A stretch of DNA of 64,000 nt. Source: Saprospiraceae bacterium. Its GTDB lineage: Bacteria > Bacteroidota > Bacteroidia > Chitinophagales > Saprospiraceae. Positions within the stretch are counted from its first letter, which is position 1, and each line of letters starts with the position of its first letter. Below are positions 36,589 through 46,153 of this stretch, one piece after another. The notes below the pieces were generated by a model. That model had not been told where the DNA came from. It did not search any database and saw only the letters and a program-made list of their open reading frames with translations. The position numbers and the translations under genes were made by a program. The stretch is taken from the NCBI GenBank assembly GCA_029262995.1, contig JAJCYH010000005.1:1-64000 (forward strand), written 5' to 3'.

Positions 36589-36645
36589 GATTTTTATTGA
36601 AGTGCAAACTTAAGACATTGAACAGGAAAGAAGTATTCTTTGCAA

Positions 36646-36674
36646 TAAAAAAGGAGACCTGAAATCAGATCTCC
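36646..36674 (-). terminator. Rho-independent terminator of the HPF gene
   Basis: Minus strand GGAGATCTGATTTCAGGTCTCCTTTTTT. Confidence 0.85.
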
Positions 36675-36684
36675 ATGTTTTTAG

Positions 36685-36981
36685 TTAAGACGCATTTTTA
36701 TAGCGTTTTGATTTATACTTTTCTACTTGTTTTTTTAATTTTTCTGCTGCCAGATCAAGAGCGATATCATGCTTTGCTGCACTGGCTTCAACAAAAACAT
36801 CTTTTCCCTTCAACCTCGCTTGTAATTTAATTTTTTTGCTTGGATGTTTTTCTCCTCTGAAAAACACTTTTATGGATTCAACAAATGGATAATTTTGAAA
36901 ATATTTTTGGAGATTCACTCTAGCATAATTTTCAAAATAATTTCTTCCTTCCAGAAGTTCCTTCTCTACTCTAATATCCAT
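36685..36981 (-). CDS. hpf: Ribosome hibernation-promoting factor / HPF-YfiA family
   Basis: KIKLQARLKGKDVFVEASAAKHDIALDLAAEKLKKQVEKYKSK. Confidence 0.88.
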   Translation of the reverse strand: MDIRVEKELLEGRNYFENYARVNLQKYFQNYPFVESIKVFFRGEKHPSKKIKLQARLKGKDVFVEASAAKHDIALDLAAEKLKKQVEKYKSKRYKNAS

Positions 36982-37509
36982 ATTATTTTTTTTGGTTAGT
37001 TAGAAAATATTTCAATTTACCGGACTTCCCTTGTGGAAGCCCTACATATTTAAATCTAATAAAATTTTGCCAAACTTACAATGGCATTCCATTAATATTT
37101 TTAATAACCTAAATCGGGCTTCTATAAGTTAATTGACTGGTGATTTGCAAAATCTTTGTATTTATTGTCAAGATAGCCTTTGTTTAGGGCATAGCGACAA
37201 TTTTATTGTTATATGTATAGGGGTTATTGTTTGAATTTCTGTCTTTAAGTTACTTGGACATTAGTTTGCTATTTGAAATATTTCTACATAAACTAATGTC
37301 AGAATCAAATACCCAGAGATTTTATGAAAAGAAAAGGACAGTAATGGCCATATGATTCATAAAAGATCTTGTAAACCATATGAAATAAAAAGTAGATGTT
37401 TATATGTAACCAACCTGTTGCTTAAAGAAAATTTGTTTTAATATGCCTTTATTCAAACGAATATTTTAGATAGGTAGAATTGGGGTTCATCTTTGATGTC
37501 CCCTTTTTC

Positions 37510-38967
37510 TTATTTTATTAGTTGCTTTATCTTAATGCCAAACAATGCAAATGCCAAGGTCATCAATGGACTTACATAATTGAAGATTGCATAAATGAAG
37601 TAATCAAATACAGAAACCCCAAGTACTGAACTTTGATAAGCGCCACAAGTATTCCAAGGAATTAAGACTGAAGTTACTGTGCCAGAATCTTCTAAAGTTC
37701 GGCTGAGGTTTTCTGGAGCTAGACCTCTGTCTTCATATGCTTTTTTAAACATTTTCCCCGATACAACTATAGATAAGTACTGATCAGAGGCTGTTACATT
37801 CAATGCTAGACAACTTGCTACAGTGCTGGCAAATAATCCAAAAGTCGTTTTGGCAATGGACAATAAAGTCTCACTGATTCTAGATAGAGCGCCAATGGCT
37901 TCCATCACACCTCCGAATACCATAGCACAAATAATCAACCAAATCGTACCAAGCATACCACTCATACCTCCTGCGGTAAATAAATCATTTAATTCTTCAT
38001 TATTAGTAGTTATAGCAATGTCGGTAGTAAGTGAGTTCACAACACCTTTGTAGCCGGAGATGAACGAAAGCGTCTCTGCATCTCCTACTTGAGCTACTAG
38101 CTGTGGTTGTGCAAATAAGGCTACTACACCTCCTAAAAGTGCACCTACCATTAGGGCAATAATAGGTTTGAATTTTTTTATTACCATGTAAAGAACTATA
38201 ATGGGCACTATAAATATCAATGGCGTAATGTTAAATGTAGTTCTGATTTCTTCTGCGATAATATTGGAATCCACTATTCCTGAAAAGTTAACATTCATTC
38301 CTATAATGACAAAAGATATAAGAGCAATAGTAATGGATGGAATGGTTGTTAAACTCATATATTTAATGTGAGAGAATAATTCAGATCCTGCCATTGCTGA
38401 CGCCAAATTTGTTGTATCTGATAAGGGTGACATTTTATCACCAAAATAAGCTCCTGAAATAACAGCTCCGGCGACCATAGCAACTGGGAAACCCATTGAT
38501 TGACCGATACCAATCAATCCAATCCCCACAGTAGCAGAAGTCGTCCATGAACTACCCGTAGCAACCGAAATAATAGCACAGATGATTAAACTTGCAGGTA
38601 GGAAGATGGATGGATTCAAGATTAATAATCCATAATATATCATAGCCGGAATAATGCCACTCAATAGCCAAGTACCAGCTAATGCTCCAACAAGTAATAA
38701 TATTATCGTTGCTTCGCTGATCGATTTTAGATTTTCTGACACCCTCTCTATCATTTGCTTATAACTGACCTTATTAAAATAACCAACGATTCCAGCGATT
38801 GCTGCTCCAATCAACAAAACAAATTGGTTTGATCCACCTAGGGCATCATCCTTAAAGATGTAGACATTTATTCCTAATAATATTATCAATGAAACCAATG
38901 GGATAAGTGCTTCCCATATATTTAATTCTTTATTTAGCTGAATTTCCTCTTGATCCTTAATATCCAT
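37510..38967 (-). CDS. Na+/H+ antiporter NhaC family
   Basis: SSWTTSATVGIGLIGIGQSMGFP, GAVISGAYFGDKMSPLSDTTNLA, LSRTLEDSGTVTSVLIPWNTCGAYQ. Confidence 0.93.
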   Translation of the reverse strand: MDIKDQEEIQLNKELNIWEALIPLVSLIILLGINVYIFKDDALGGSNQFVLLIGAAIAGIVGYFNKVSYKQMIERVSENLKSISEATIILLLVGALAGTWLLSGIIPAMIYYGLLILNPSIFLPASLIICAIISVATGSSWTTSATVGIGLIGIGQSMGFPVAMVAGAVISGAYFGDKMSPLSDTTNLASAMAGSELFSHIKYMSLTTIPSITIALISFVIIGMNVNFSGIVDSNIIAEEIRTTFNITPLIFIVPIIVLYMVIKKFKPIIALMVGALLGGVVALFAQPQLVAQVGDAETLSFISGYKGVVNSLTTDIAITTNNEELNDLFTAGGMSGMLGTIWLIICAMVFGGVMEAIGALSRISETLLSIAKTTFGLFASTVASCLALNVTASDQYLSIVVSGKMFKKAYEDRGLAPENLSRTLEDSGTVTSVLIPWNTCGAYQSSVLGVSVFDYFIYAIFNYVSPLMTLAFALFGIKIKQLIK

Positions 38968-39027
38968 TTTTACTTTTTGAGCACATCGAATATAGTTTTA
39001 TTTTTTTACTCTATCCTACCTCTAAAT

Positions 39028-39690
39028 TTAGATCATTTCGATTCTTTTAAGACTTTCAAAGAATTGTTTGGTTTTTAACCTGTCTAGATTATCTGATGTT
39101 CGAAGACTTGAACATAGGTCAATACCATAAGGCTTTACTATGGCTGCAGCTTCTTCTACGTTTTTGTAATTGATACCGCCCGCAAGGAAAACAGGTATAT
39201 CAACTGTTTTTACAATCTGCTTACTTATTTCCCAGTTATGTTTTTTACCTGTTCCACCTAACTCCTTAATCTTATTGGTAGGGGTGCCAGAGTCCAAGAG
39301 TAAATAATCAGAATTTTGTGAATAGGATTTAGCCAGTTCAATGGAGGACTCATCAGTTACATGAACTACTTGAACAATAGCTGTATTTGGATAAGCCTTT
39401 TTAAACGTTTGCCGAACACTTTCCTCTACATGATCAGTAAGTTGGATATGAGTTGTTTTGATTTGCTCATATTCCATTAGAATGTCTTTTATACTGGTTT
39501 TGCTTGTAAGATAAAAGCACTCAATTCGTGGTGATAGTTGTACTTTAATATCTTTAATTTGATCAACGGTCAAAGTCCCGGGACCGCTTGGCATTGGACC
39601 TACTAGGCCGATAAAATTGGCTCCAAATGATAGTGCCATTCTGGCTTCATGGATAGATTTAATGCAACATACTTTGACTTTAAGCATCAT
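39028..39690 (-). CDS. Phosphoribosylanthranilate isomerase-like (TrpF-like) protein
   Basis: VKVCCIKSIHEARMALSFGANFIGLVGPMPSGPG; FLAGGINYKNVEEAAAIVKPYGIDLCSSLR; diverged from canonical TrpF. Confidence 0.75.
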   Translation of the reverse strand: MMLKVKVCCIKSIHEARMALSFGANFIGLVGPMPSGPGTLTVDQIKDIKVQLSPRIECFYLTSKTSIKDILMEYEQIKTTHIQLTDHVEESVRQTFKKAYPNTAIVQVVHVTDESSIELAKSYSQNSDYLLLDSGTPTNKIKELGGTGKKHNWEISKQIVKTVDIPVFLAGGINYKNVEEAAAIVKPYGIDLCSSLRTSDNLDRLKTKQFFESLKRIEMI

Positions 39691-40309
39691 TTAAGTTGCT
39701 TTGAAATCGGTCAAAAAATTGAGCTACATGATAACCATCCATTAGGGAGTGATGCACCTCAACGTTGACAGGCATGATTGTTTTTTCTTCAAATGTGGTG
39801 TATTTGCCGAAGCTTATTTTAGGAATTGAAGGGTTGACTCTTTTGTCTTGTGCATGTTTAATGCTAGTAAATGTTAACCAGGGAAGAGATGAAAAATAGA
39901 TAAGATCCAAGTTTTTATTGGAGGGGTCGAAAGTCTTGGTTTTCTTTAAGTCATCAATTTGAATAATTGCATTTCTAACAAACTCTTTTGATGAAGAATT
40001 AAATGAATAATAAGCGAATCCAAAGCTTTCATCATCAAACAGAATTGTTGATCCTCCATTAATTACCTCGTAATGTCTTACCTCATCATTTAACATTCTT
40101 AGTTTGAAGTTTTCAATAGAATTTGCGGCAAGCAAAGCTCGATGCAGGCAGTAGAGAAAAAATGAAGATCCAGATGCCTTAGAGTGCTGTAATGCAATTT
40201 CTACGCTAAGATTTACAGTTACATTAAAAAAGGGGTCATCAAAATCCTTATAAAAATTAAAGGCATTTTTTCTAGACCAGCTTTGTGTATTAAATACAGA
40301 ATAACTCAT
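39680..40309 (-). CDS. Chloramphenicol acetyltransferase-like (CatA-like) protein
   Basis: HHSLMDGYHVAQFFDRFQ matches CAT catalytic HHxxxDGYH; N-terminal WSRKNAFNFYKDFDDPFFNVTVNLSV. Confidence 0.88.
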   Translation of the reverse strand: MSYSVFNTQSWSRKNAFNFYKDFDDPFFNVTVNLSVEIALQHSKASGSSFFLYCLHRALLAANSIENFKLRMLNDEVRHYEVINGGSTILFDDESFGFAYYSFNSSSKEFVRNAIIQIDDLKKTKTFDPSNKNLDLIYFSSLPWLTFTSIKHAQDKRVNPSIPKISFGKYTTFEEKTIMPVNVEVHHSLMDGYHVAQFFDRFQSNLNDA

Positions 40310-40310
40310 A

Positions 40311-40344
40311 TTAAAATGTAAAGCCAGAATGTTCTGGCTTTACA
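40311..40344 (-). terminator. Rho-independent terminator/attenuator-like hairpin between CatA-like and TonB genes
   Basis: Near-perfect TGTAAAGCCAGAA-tg-TTCTGGCTTTACA; T-run on minus strand. Confidence 0.8.
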
Positions 40345-40357
40345 TAGAATTTAATTA

Positions 40358-43300
40358 TTAGAATGAATATCTAAGGCCAATTTGCATTCTCCATCTGCTT
40401 GATATACTGAAATCATTGAAGAATGTAGATTTCAAGTCTGAATCAAATGAATAAACTGGATTGCCATCGCTAACGCTTACAGCTATAGGTTGTGCTAGAG
40501 CAGTACCGGTAGCAATTTGTCTTACGCCCCATGAGGAGCTAATCAAATTACCAAGATTCAAAATATCCAGACTGACCTGAAATTTGTTGTTAGAGTTTGG
40601 TATCCCGATATCCTGAAGAATTCTTAAATCCCAAGTGTTATACCAAGGTGATAAGGCGGCATATTTTTCAGCAAACTCTCCTCTGTTGGCAGAGAGGTAA
40701 TCATCTTGAGCTATAAAATCTTTAAATGCTTGGCCTTGTCCAGCACCGGAAAAATTCATCTGATCAATTTCAGAATCTGTCGGTATATAAAGTAAGTCAT
40801 TTAATACGGATCCATCATTATTGATATCTCCTGCATAGGTATAACTGAATCTATTGCCTTCTACATACTCGAAGAACAAACTTACTGTAGTTGCAAAATT
40901 TTCGTTGGTCCAATTGAATTTTTTAGAGGCGACACCTACAACTCTATGTCTGTTTCCATATAGTGATGGCGCAACTAGAGGTGCATTGGTATGAGTAGGG
41001 TTAGCTGGATTCCTATCATAGGCATCAGAAGATATTTCAGCATCTATTGACATAACGTCAGTTGCTTTTAGATAGTTGTAAGCCAATTTCACATAAGTAT
41101 TGTTCCAATTTCTTTCGATAGACACGGAAGCATTATAAGAGTATCCACCATCAACATTTGTGAAAACATATGCATTGGTAGGTGCACCAAATACCAATAC
41201 TCTATCATCATTGGTATAAATAGGTCTTGAATCAGGTCCAGATAATCTTCCAGTGGGCAGTCTTAATCCATAATTGTTAACGACTTGTGCCTGTAAATCT
41301 TTTGTGTAAAGTAAATCAACAGTTGCTATCCATCCATTACCAAACTCTCTATCGTAACCCAAACTGGTTCTCCAAACCTGTGGAAATTTAAAGTCAGGAT
41401 CTGTCATATTATAAAAGAAGAAATTAGGGTTTGCTACTTGATTGCCTATCCAAACGAAAGGAAATCTACCAGCGAATAGGCCCGTACCACCTCTAAGTTG
41501 TGCAGATCTATCACCGTTGATATCATAATTAAACCCAACTCTTGGATTAATAAGTGGAGTAGATGATGGAAGTGTAGTGTGATCAAATGTTACATCCATT
41601 CCTTCTTCATCAGAATAAACAATAGCAGGATCATAGCAACAGTTACGATCGATGTTCTCTTGAATTTTATCAGCAGTGTTGAAATACAATGGAAAATCTG
41701 CTCTTAAACCAAGAGTGACAATCAGTTTGTTATTTAATTGTATTTCGTCCTGTGCATAAATAGAAAATTGACCGAGATTGGTTTCTGCTAATGCCCAACT
41801 ATCATTGCTGTTGTTGTTTTCAAAAACTTCAGCTGCCGTTGTTACAGCGTCATCAAGTGCACCACTATTTATATAGTTTTCGAAATCTTCAATTGGAATG
41901 TCTGGTGCAAATGCTGACCCAGCGTAGGCACCTAAGTTAAATGAGTTGTTAAAGTCAAATCTTTCTGCAGAAGCACCAAAAGTCAAGGAATGTTTACCAG
42001 AAAAGACATTGAATTCATTTTTAATCTGAAAGACATCCTGATCTAGCACATTGTTAATAGAAAATGGTTCATGTCCAGCAATGATATATCTAATGCCATC
42101 TTTGGAGATATTAACCACTGGAAATGCACTTGACTTAGGATCTCTAGAATCTCTGAACTGGGTATAACCAACGCTGAATTTATTTGCGTATTTGCTACCA
42201 AAATATGATTTCAGTTCAGTTCTAAACTGATGTAGTGTATTGTTTATGCGATAACCACTATTTTCAAACTGAAGAGTCAAGAAGTCAGGACCTCTCCTTC
42301 CAATAGCAGATGGGTGTGCTGTATTGTCATTATAAGCATCGAGGAAATTATAAGTGGCACTTAATTTATGGTTGGTTCCAATGTTAAAATCTAATTTGAA
42401 TAATCCTTTAATATTGTTTTCATCATGGATATAACCTGAATTTGCGCCGGTATCATAGCCATATCTACTAGATAAAAGATTGGATACTAACTCCATATCA
42501 GAAGCACTGACTCTTGAGATGTTACTTCCGTCAGAGGTACCACCGCTAGGAGACCATAAAGAACCTAGGTCTGACCTGTCTTCTTTTTCAAAATTGGCAA
42601 AAAAGAAGATTTTGTTTTTTACGATTGGACCACCAATGCTAAAGCCTAATTGAGACTGTTTGGGGTCACCTATAAAAATAGACTCACCATCTAATTTGCT
42701 GCCGGTCAAACTGGAATTTCTATAGAAGCCAAAAACAGTGCCTTTAAACTCGTTGGTTCCGGATTTTGAAACAGAATTTATCGAAGCACCTGTAAAACCA
42801 GATTGAGTTACATCATAAGGGGCAATGGCAACATTAATCTGCTCAATGGCATCCAATGAAATTGGTTGTGCATTGGATTGTCCACCTGGAGTCGCAGCAT
42901 CCAATCCAAATGGATTGTTAAAGATTGCGCCATCTAGGGAGTAGTTATTAAACTGATCGTTTCTGCCAGCAAAAGATCCGCCTTCTGCAGACATAGGATT
43001 GAGTCTTGTATAATCGGATGCAGATCTGCTAATTGTAGGTAAATTGTTTATTTCATCAGACGTAATTGAAGTTGCTGGACCGGTTCTTTCTCCATTTAAA
43101 ATTGGATCCAAACTCCCACTTATAACAATTTCATCCGCCACAACACCTTCTTCAACCAGATTGAAGTCTAGGTTTAATTGTTGGCCTAATTCTAAGAATA
43201 CATTTTCTTCAACTTCTGTACGGTAACCTAAATAATCAACAGAAACTGTGTAGGGTCCACCAACCCTCATGTTTTTAATAATAAATCTACCGTTATTAAA

Positions 43301-43471
43301 GGTAGTTACTGCGTATTTTGAACCTGTAGGGACATGTACGGCTGAAATCGCAGCACCAATCATAGATTCTCCATTTGCATCAGTCACGTATCCACCAAGG
43401 GATGAGCTTGTCACTTGAGCAATTGCAAATGTTGAAAAAAGTAATAGAACAACTGTAGTAAGAGTTTTCAT
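40358..43471 (-). CDS. TonB-dependent receptor with carboxypeptidase-regulatory-like domain (Oar-like)
   Basis: Signal peptide; SLGGYVTDANGESMIGAAISA; plug YSLDGAIFNNPFGLDAATPGGQSNAQPISLDAIEQINVAIAPYDVTQSGFTGASINSVSKSGTNEFKGTVF. Confidence 0.93.
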   Translation of the reverse strand: MKTLTTVVLLLFSTFAIAQVTSSSLGGYVTDANGESMIGAAISAVHVPTGSKYAVTTFNNGRFIIKNMRVGGPYTVSVDYLGYRTEVEENVFLELGQQLNLDFNLVEEGVVADEIVISGSLDPILNGERTGPATSITSDEINNLPTISRSASDYTRLNPMSAEGGSFAGRNDQFNNYSLDGAIFNNPFGLDAATPGGQSNAQPISLDAIEQINVAIAPYDVTQSGFTGASINSVSKSGTNEFKGTVFGFYRNSSLTGSKLDGESIFIGDPKQSQLGFSIGGPIVKNKIFFFANFEKEDRSDLGSLWSPSGGTSDGSNISRVSASDMELVSNLLSSRYGYDTGANSGYIHDENNIKGLFKLDFNIGTNHKLSATYNFLDAYNDNTAHPSAIGRRGPDFLTLQFENSGYRINNTLHQFRTELKSYFGSKYANKFSVGYTQFRDSRDPKSSAFPVVNISKDGIRYIIAGHEPFSINNVLDQDVFQIKNEFNVFSGKHSLTFGASAERFDFNNSFNLGAYAGSAFAPDIPIEDFENYINSGALDDAVTTAAEVFENNNSNDSWALAETNLGQFSIYAQDEIQLNNKLIVTLGLRADFPLYFNTADKIQENIDRNCCYDPAIVYSDEEGMDVTFDHTTLPSSTPLINPRVGFNYDINGDRSAQLRGGTGLFAGRFPFVWIGNQVANPNFFFYNMTDPDFKFPQVWRTSLGYDREFGNGWIATVDLLYTKDLQAQVVNNYGLRLPTGRLSGPDSRPIYTNDDRVLVFGAPTNAYVFTNVDGGYSYNASVSIERNWNNTYVKLAYNYLKATDVMSIDAEISSDAYDRNPANPTHTNAPLVAPSLYGNRHRVVGVASKKFNWTNENFATTVSLFFEYVEGNRFSYTYAGDINNDGSVLNDLLYIPTDSEIDQMNFSGAGQGQAFKDFIAQDDYLSANRGEFAEKYAALSPWYNTWDLRILQDIGIPNSNNKFQVSLDILNLGNLISSSWGVRQIATGTALAQPIAVSVSDGNPVYSFDSDLKSTFFNDFSISSRWRMQIGLRYSF

Positions 43472-43584
43472 TTCAGGTGGGTTAATTTAGTGTTAACAAT
43501 ATTTTACCCTAATTTAATACTTGAAATAAATATTAGATCATTTATACATGTGATTTTATAAACATTTGTTGATAAATGACATTT

Positions 43585-43932
43585 TTAGTATTTCATTTCG
43601 ACAACGGCTTGAGCAGCAATACCAACTAAAGGCGGATTGAGTTTTATCAATTTAACATTTGCACCTGTCACATTATCAAGGAGTTTTATCCTTTCAATGA
43701 TATTATAAGCTACTGTTTCAATCAATTTGCAAGTTTTTTTCATTTCTTCTTCAACTATTGCATATACTTCTTCATAGTTTACAGTATCATGAATATTGTC
43801 ATCTAAGGAATCAAAACTTTTGAGTTCCACATGAACATTACATACAAATCGATTGCCACTCTTTCTTTCTTCGTCATAGAAACCGTGATAAGCTTTGAAT
43901 TCCAGACCTTCCAATGATACAATTGTTTTCAT
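43585..43932 (-). CDS. folB: Dihydroneopterin aldolase
   Basis: ISLEGLEFKAYHGFYDEERKSGNRF-type N-terminus; DTVNYEEVYAIVEEEMKKTCKLIETVAYNIIERI. Confidence 0.92.
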   Translation of the reverse strand: MKTIVSLEGLEFKAYHGFYDEERKSGNRFVCNVHVELKSFDSLDDNIHDTVNYEEVYAIVEEEMKKTCKLIETVAYNIIERIKLLDNVTGANVKLIKLNPPLVGIAAQAVVEMKY

Positions 43933-44305
43933 CTATATAGTTTTGAGCAACTAAGATGAATAAGAATATTAAATAAGAAAACTAATGGTATAATAAAAAT
44001 AATGAATGACTAATGTAATTTTAAAGATATCCACCACTCTTCCCAGTCTTAAATCAACAAAAGATCAAAAAGAGGGTGGATACTCTTTTCTTAAAATGTG
44101 TCTTTTGCTCGAGCTAAAAAATGGGGAAATAGGAAATTTGCTTTAGCAATATCAAAAATATCTTAATGTTTGCTATTTTTTATCAGTGCAACCCCTTGAA
44201 TGGAACTAAGGGTTTACACGGGTTTGTGTGTAGAAATGTAGTATTCTGAATGCGTTTAGATTTTATATTATCATACATTTGTGACGCTTAAATAAAATAT
44301 ATATT

Positions 44306-45511
44306 ATGGATCATAAAAACCAATCATCAGGTTCAAAAGTAGATAGATATCAGCATCATGATTATTACCATATAGATGAACTTTTGAATGAAGATCATTT
44401 GTTAGCAAGGGATGCAGTTAGAGAATGGGTTAAATCAGAAGTAAGCCCAATAATTGAAGATTATTCGGAAAGAGGAGAATGTCCTACACATCTCTTTAAG
44501 CAGTTAGCAGAGATTGGTGCCTTTGGGCCAAGCTTGCCTGTACAATATGGCGGCGGCGGAATGGATGAAATCGCTTATGGCGTGATCATGCAAGAGCTGG
44601 AAAGAGGAGATTCTGGAATACGCTCAATGGCGTCAGTCCAAGGTTCTTTAGTTATGTATCCAATCTTTAGATTTGGAAGCGAAGAGCAAAGGCTAAAGTA
44701 CCTACCAAAATTGGGATCCGGAGAATATATTGGTTGTTTTGGTCTTACAGAACCAGATCATGGATCCAATCCCAATGGCATGACAACACATTTTAAGGAT
44801 GATGGAGATCATGTGGTATTAAATGGGTCAAAAATGTGGATCACAAACAGCCCATTGGCAGACATTGCAGTAGTATGGGCAAAAAACCCTGAAGGAAAGA
44901 TACAGGGTTTGATTGTAGAAAAAGGTATGCCTGGATTTTCTGCTCCAGAGATTCATGGGAAATGGTCTTTACGTGCAAGTATCACTGGGGAATTGGTATT
45001 TGAAGATGTAAGAGTTCCAAAATCTAATATTCTTCCTAGTGTTGTAGGCTTAAAAGGACCGTTATCATGTTTGTCAAAAGCCAGATATGGCATTGCCTGG
45101 GGAGCTATTGGTGCGGCTTTAGATTGTTATGACTCAGCACTTAGATACAGTTTGGAAAGAATTCAGTTTGGTAAGCCAATAGGACAATTCCAATTGACTC
45201 AAAAGAAACTCGCTGAAATGATCACAGAAATCACCAAAGCTCAGCTTTTAGCCTGGAGACTTGGCAGTTTGGCAAATGGTGGAAAAGCAACACCAGCACA
45301 AATTTCTATGGCAAAGCGGAATAATGTATTTATGGCTCTTGAAATAGCCAGAGAAGCAAGACAAATTCATGGTGGTATGGGAATTACCAATGAGTATCCT
45401 TGCATGAGACACATGATGAACCTAGAGACAGTTCTAACCTATGAAGGTACACATGATATTCATTTGCTGATCACAGGAATGGATGTGACAGGTCTAAATG
45501 CTTTTGGATAG
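44306..45511 (+). CDS. Acyl-CoA dehydrogenase (glutaryl-CoA dehydrogenase-like)
   Basis: CFGLTEPDHGSNPNGM, WITNSPLADIAVVWAK, ARYGIAWGAIGAALDCYDSALRYSLERIQFGKPIGQFQLTQKKLAEM, HGGMGITNEYPCMRHMMNLETVLTYEGTHDIH. Confidence 0.95.
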   Translation: MDHKNQSSGSKVDRYQHHDYYHIDELLNEDHLLARDAVREWVKSEVSPIIEDYSERGECPTHLFKQLAEIGAFGPSLPVQYGGGGMDEIAYGVIMQELERGDSGIRSMASVQGSLVMYPIFRFGSEEQRLKYLPKLGSGEYIGCFGLTEPDHGSNPNGMTTHFKDDGDHVVLNGSKMWITNSPLADIAVVWAKNPEGKIQGLIVEKGMPGFSAPEIHGKWSLRASITGELVFEDVRVPKSNILPSVVGLKGPLSCLSKARYGIAWGAIGAALDCYDSALRYSLERIQFGKPIGQFQLTQKKLAEMITEITKAQLLAWRLGSLANGGKATPAQISMAKRNNVFMALEIAREARQIHGGMGITNEYPCMRHMMNLETVLTYEGTHDIHLLITGMDVTGLNAFG

Positions 45512-45528
45512 ACGATGGAATTACAGAT

Positions 45529-45975
45529 CTAATCATTTTCTTTATTTTCAATGTAAGCCTTGAATTGCTGCATCCATTTATCGACTTGTTTTTTAAATAA
45601 TTTTGGATAAATAAAGGCAATCAAGTTTACCATGAAACCACTTAGGCGGTAATAGTCAATTTCTGCTTTGTAAATGGTTTTTCCATTTTTTTCTGAAAAT
45701 TTAGAAAGCATTGTATTTTCGGTATGTTTATGATCATACTTTGCGTAAAAATAATCTGGTAGCTTATTGTCTAAAACAGTTTCAGTAATAAGCATTTCTT
45801 GTCCTCTCATCAAATATTTCATTTCTGATTTAGAACCCGTTGCCATATTGTTTCCGACAATTGTTGTCTTTGAGACAAAGCCATCTTGCCAATATTTTAA
45901 TTTTTCAGAATCAGAAAATTCTTTGATAACGGAATCCAATGAATCGTTAATTTCAACTTGACAAGTGAACTTCAT
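45529..45975 (-). CDS. SRPBCC-like protein
   Basis: 148 aa START/SRPBCC-type layout (KFTCQVEINDSLDSVIKEFSDSEKLKYWQDGF). Confidence 0.65.
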   Translation of the reverse strand: MKFTCQVEINDSLDSVIKEFSDSEKLKYWQDGFVSKTTIVGNNMATGSKSEMKYLMRGQEMLITETVLDNKLPDYFYAKYDHKHTENTMLSKFSEKNGKTIYKAEIDYYRLSGFMVNLIAFIYPKLFKKQVDKWMQQFKAYIENKEND

Positions 45976-46153
45976 ATTCTTTGATTTGGGCTATTTTATT
46001 AATAGAAGATACATATTTATGGAAAAATTCTGTGAATTAATCGAAATTGAAAGAAGAATAAATGAATGCTTTGTACATTGCTGTAACTTATCTCTTTAGA
46101 AGGATTTACACTTTACTGTTTTTGGAAATTATTATTAATTAAAAATTTAACTA

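Noticed and set aside
37000-37509. ~500-bp intergenic gap checked for tRNA/ncRNA
   Set aside because: No cloverleaf or clear hairpin/terminator pair recognised by eye.
44185-44225. GTGCAACCCC...AAGGGTTT hairpin upstream of the acyl-CoA dehydrogenase
   Set aside because: Short, imperfect stem; similarity to the 18960 promoter-like element is limited to GTGCAAC.
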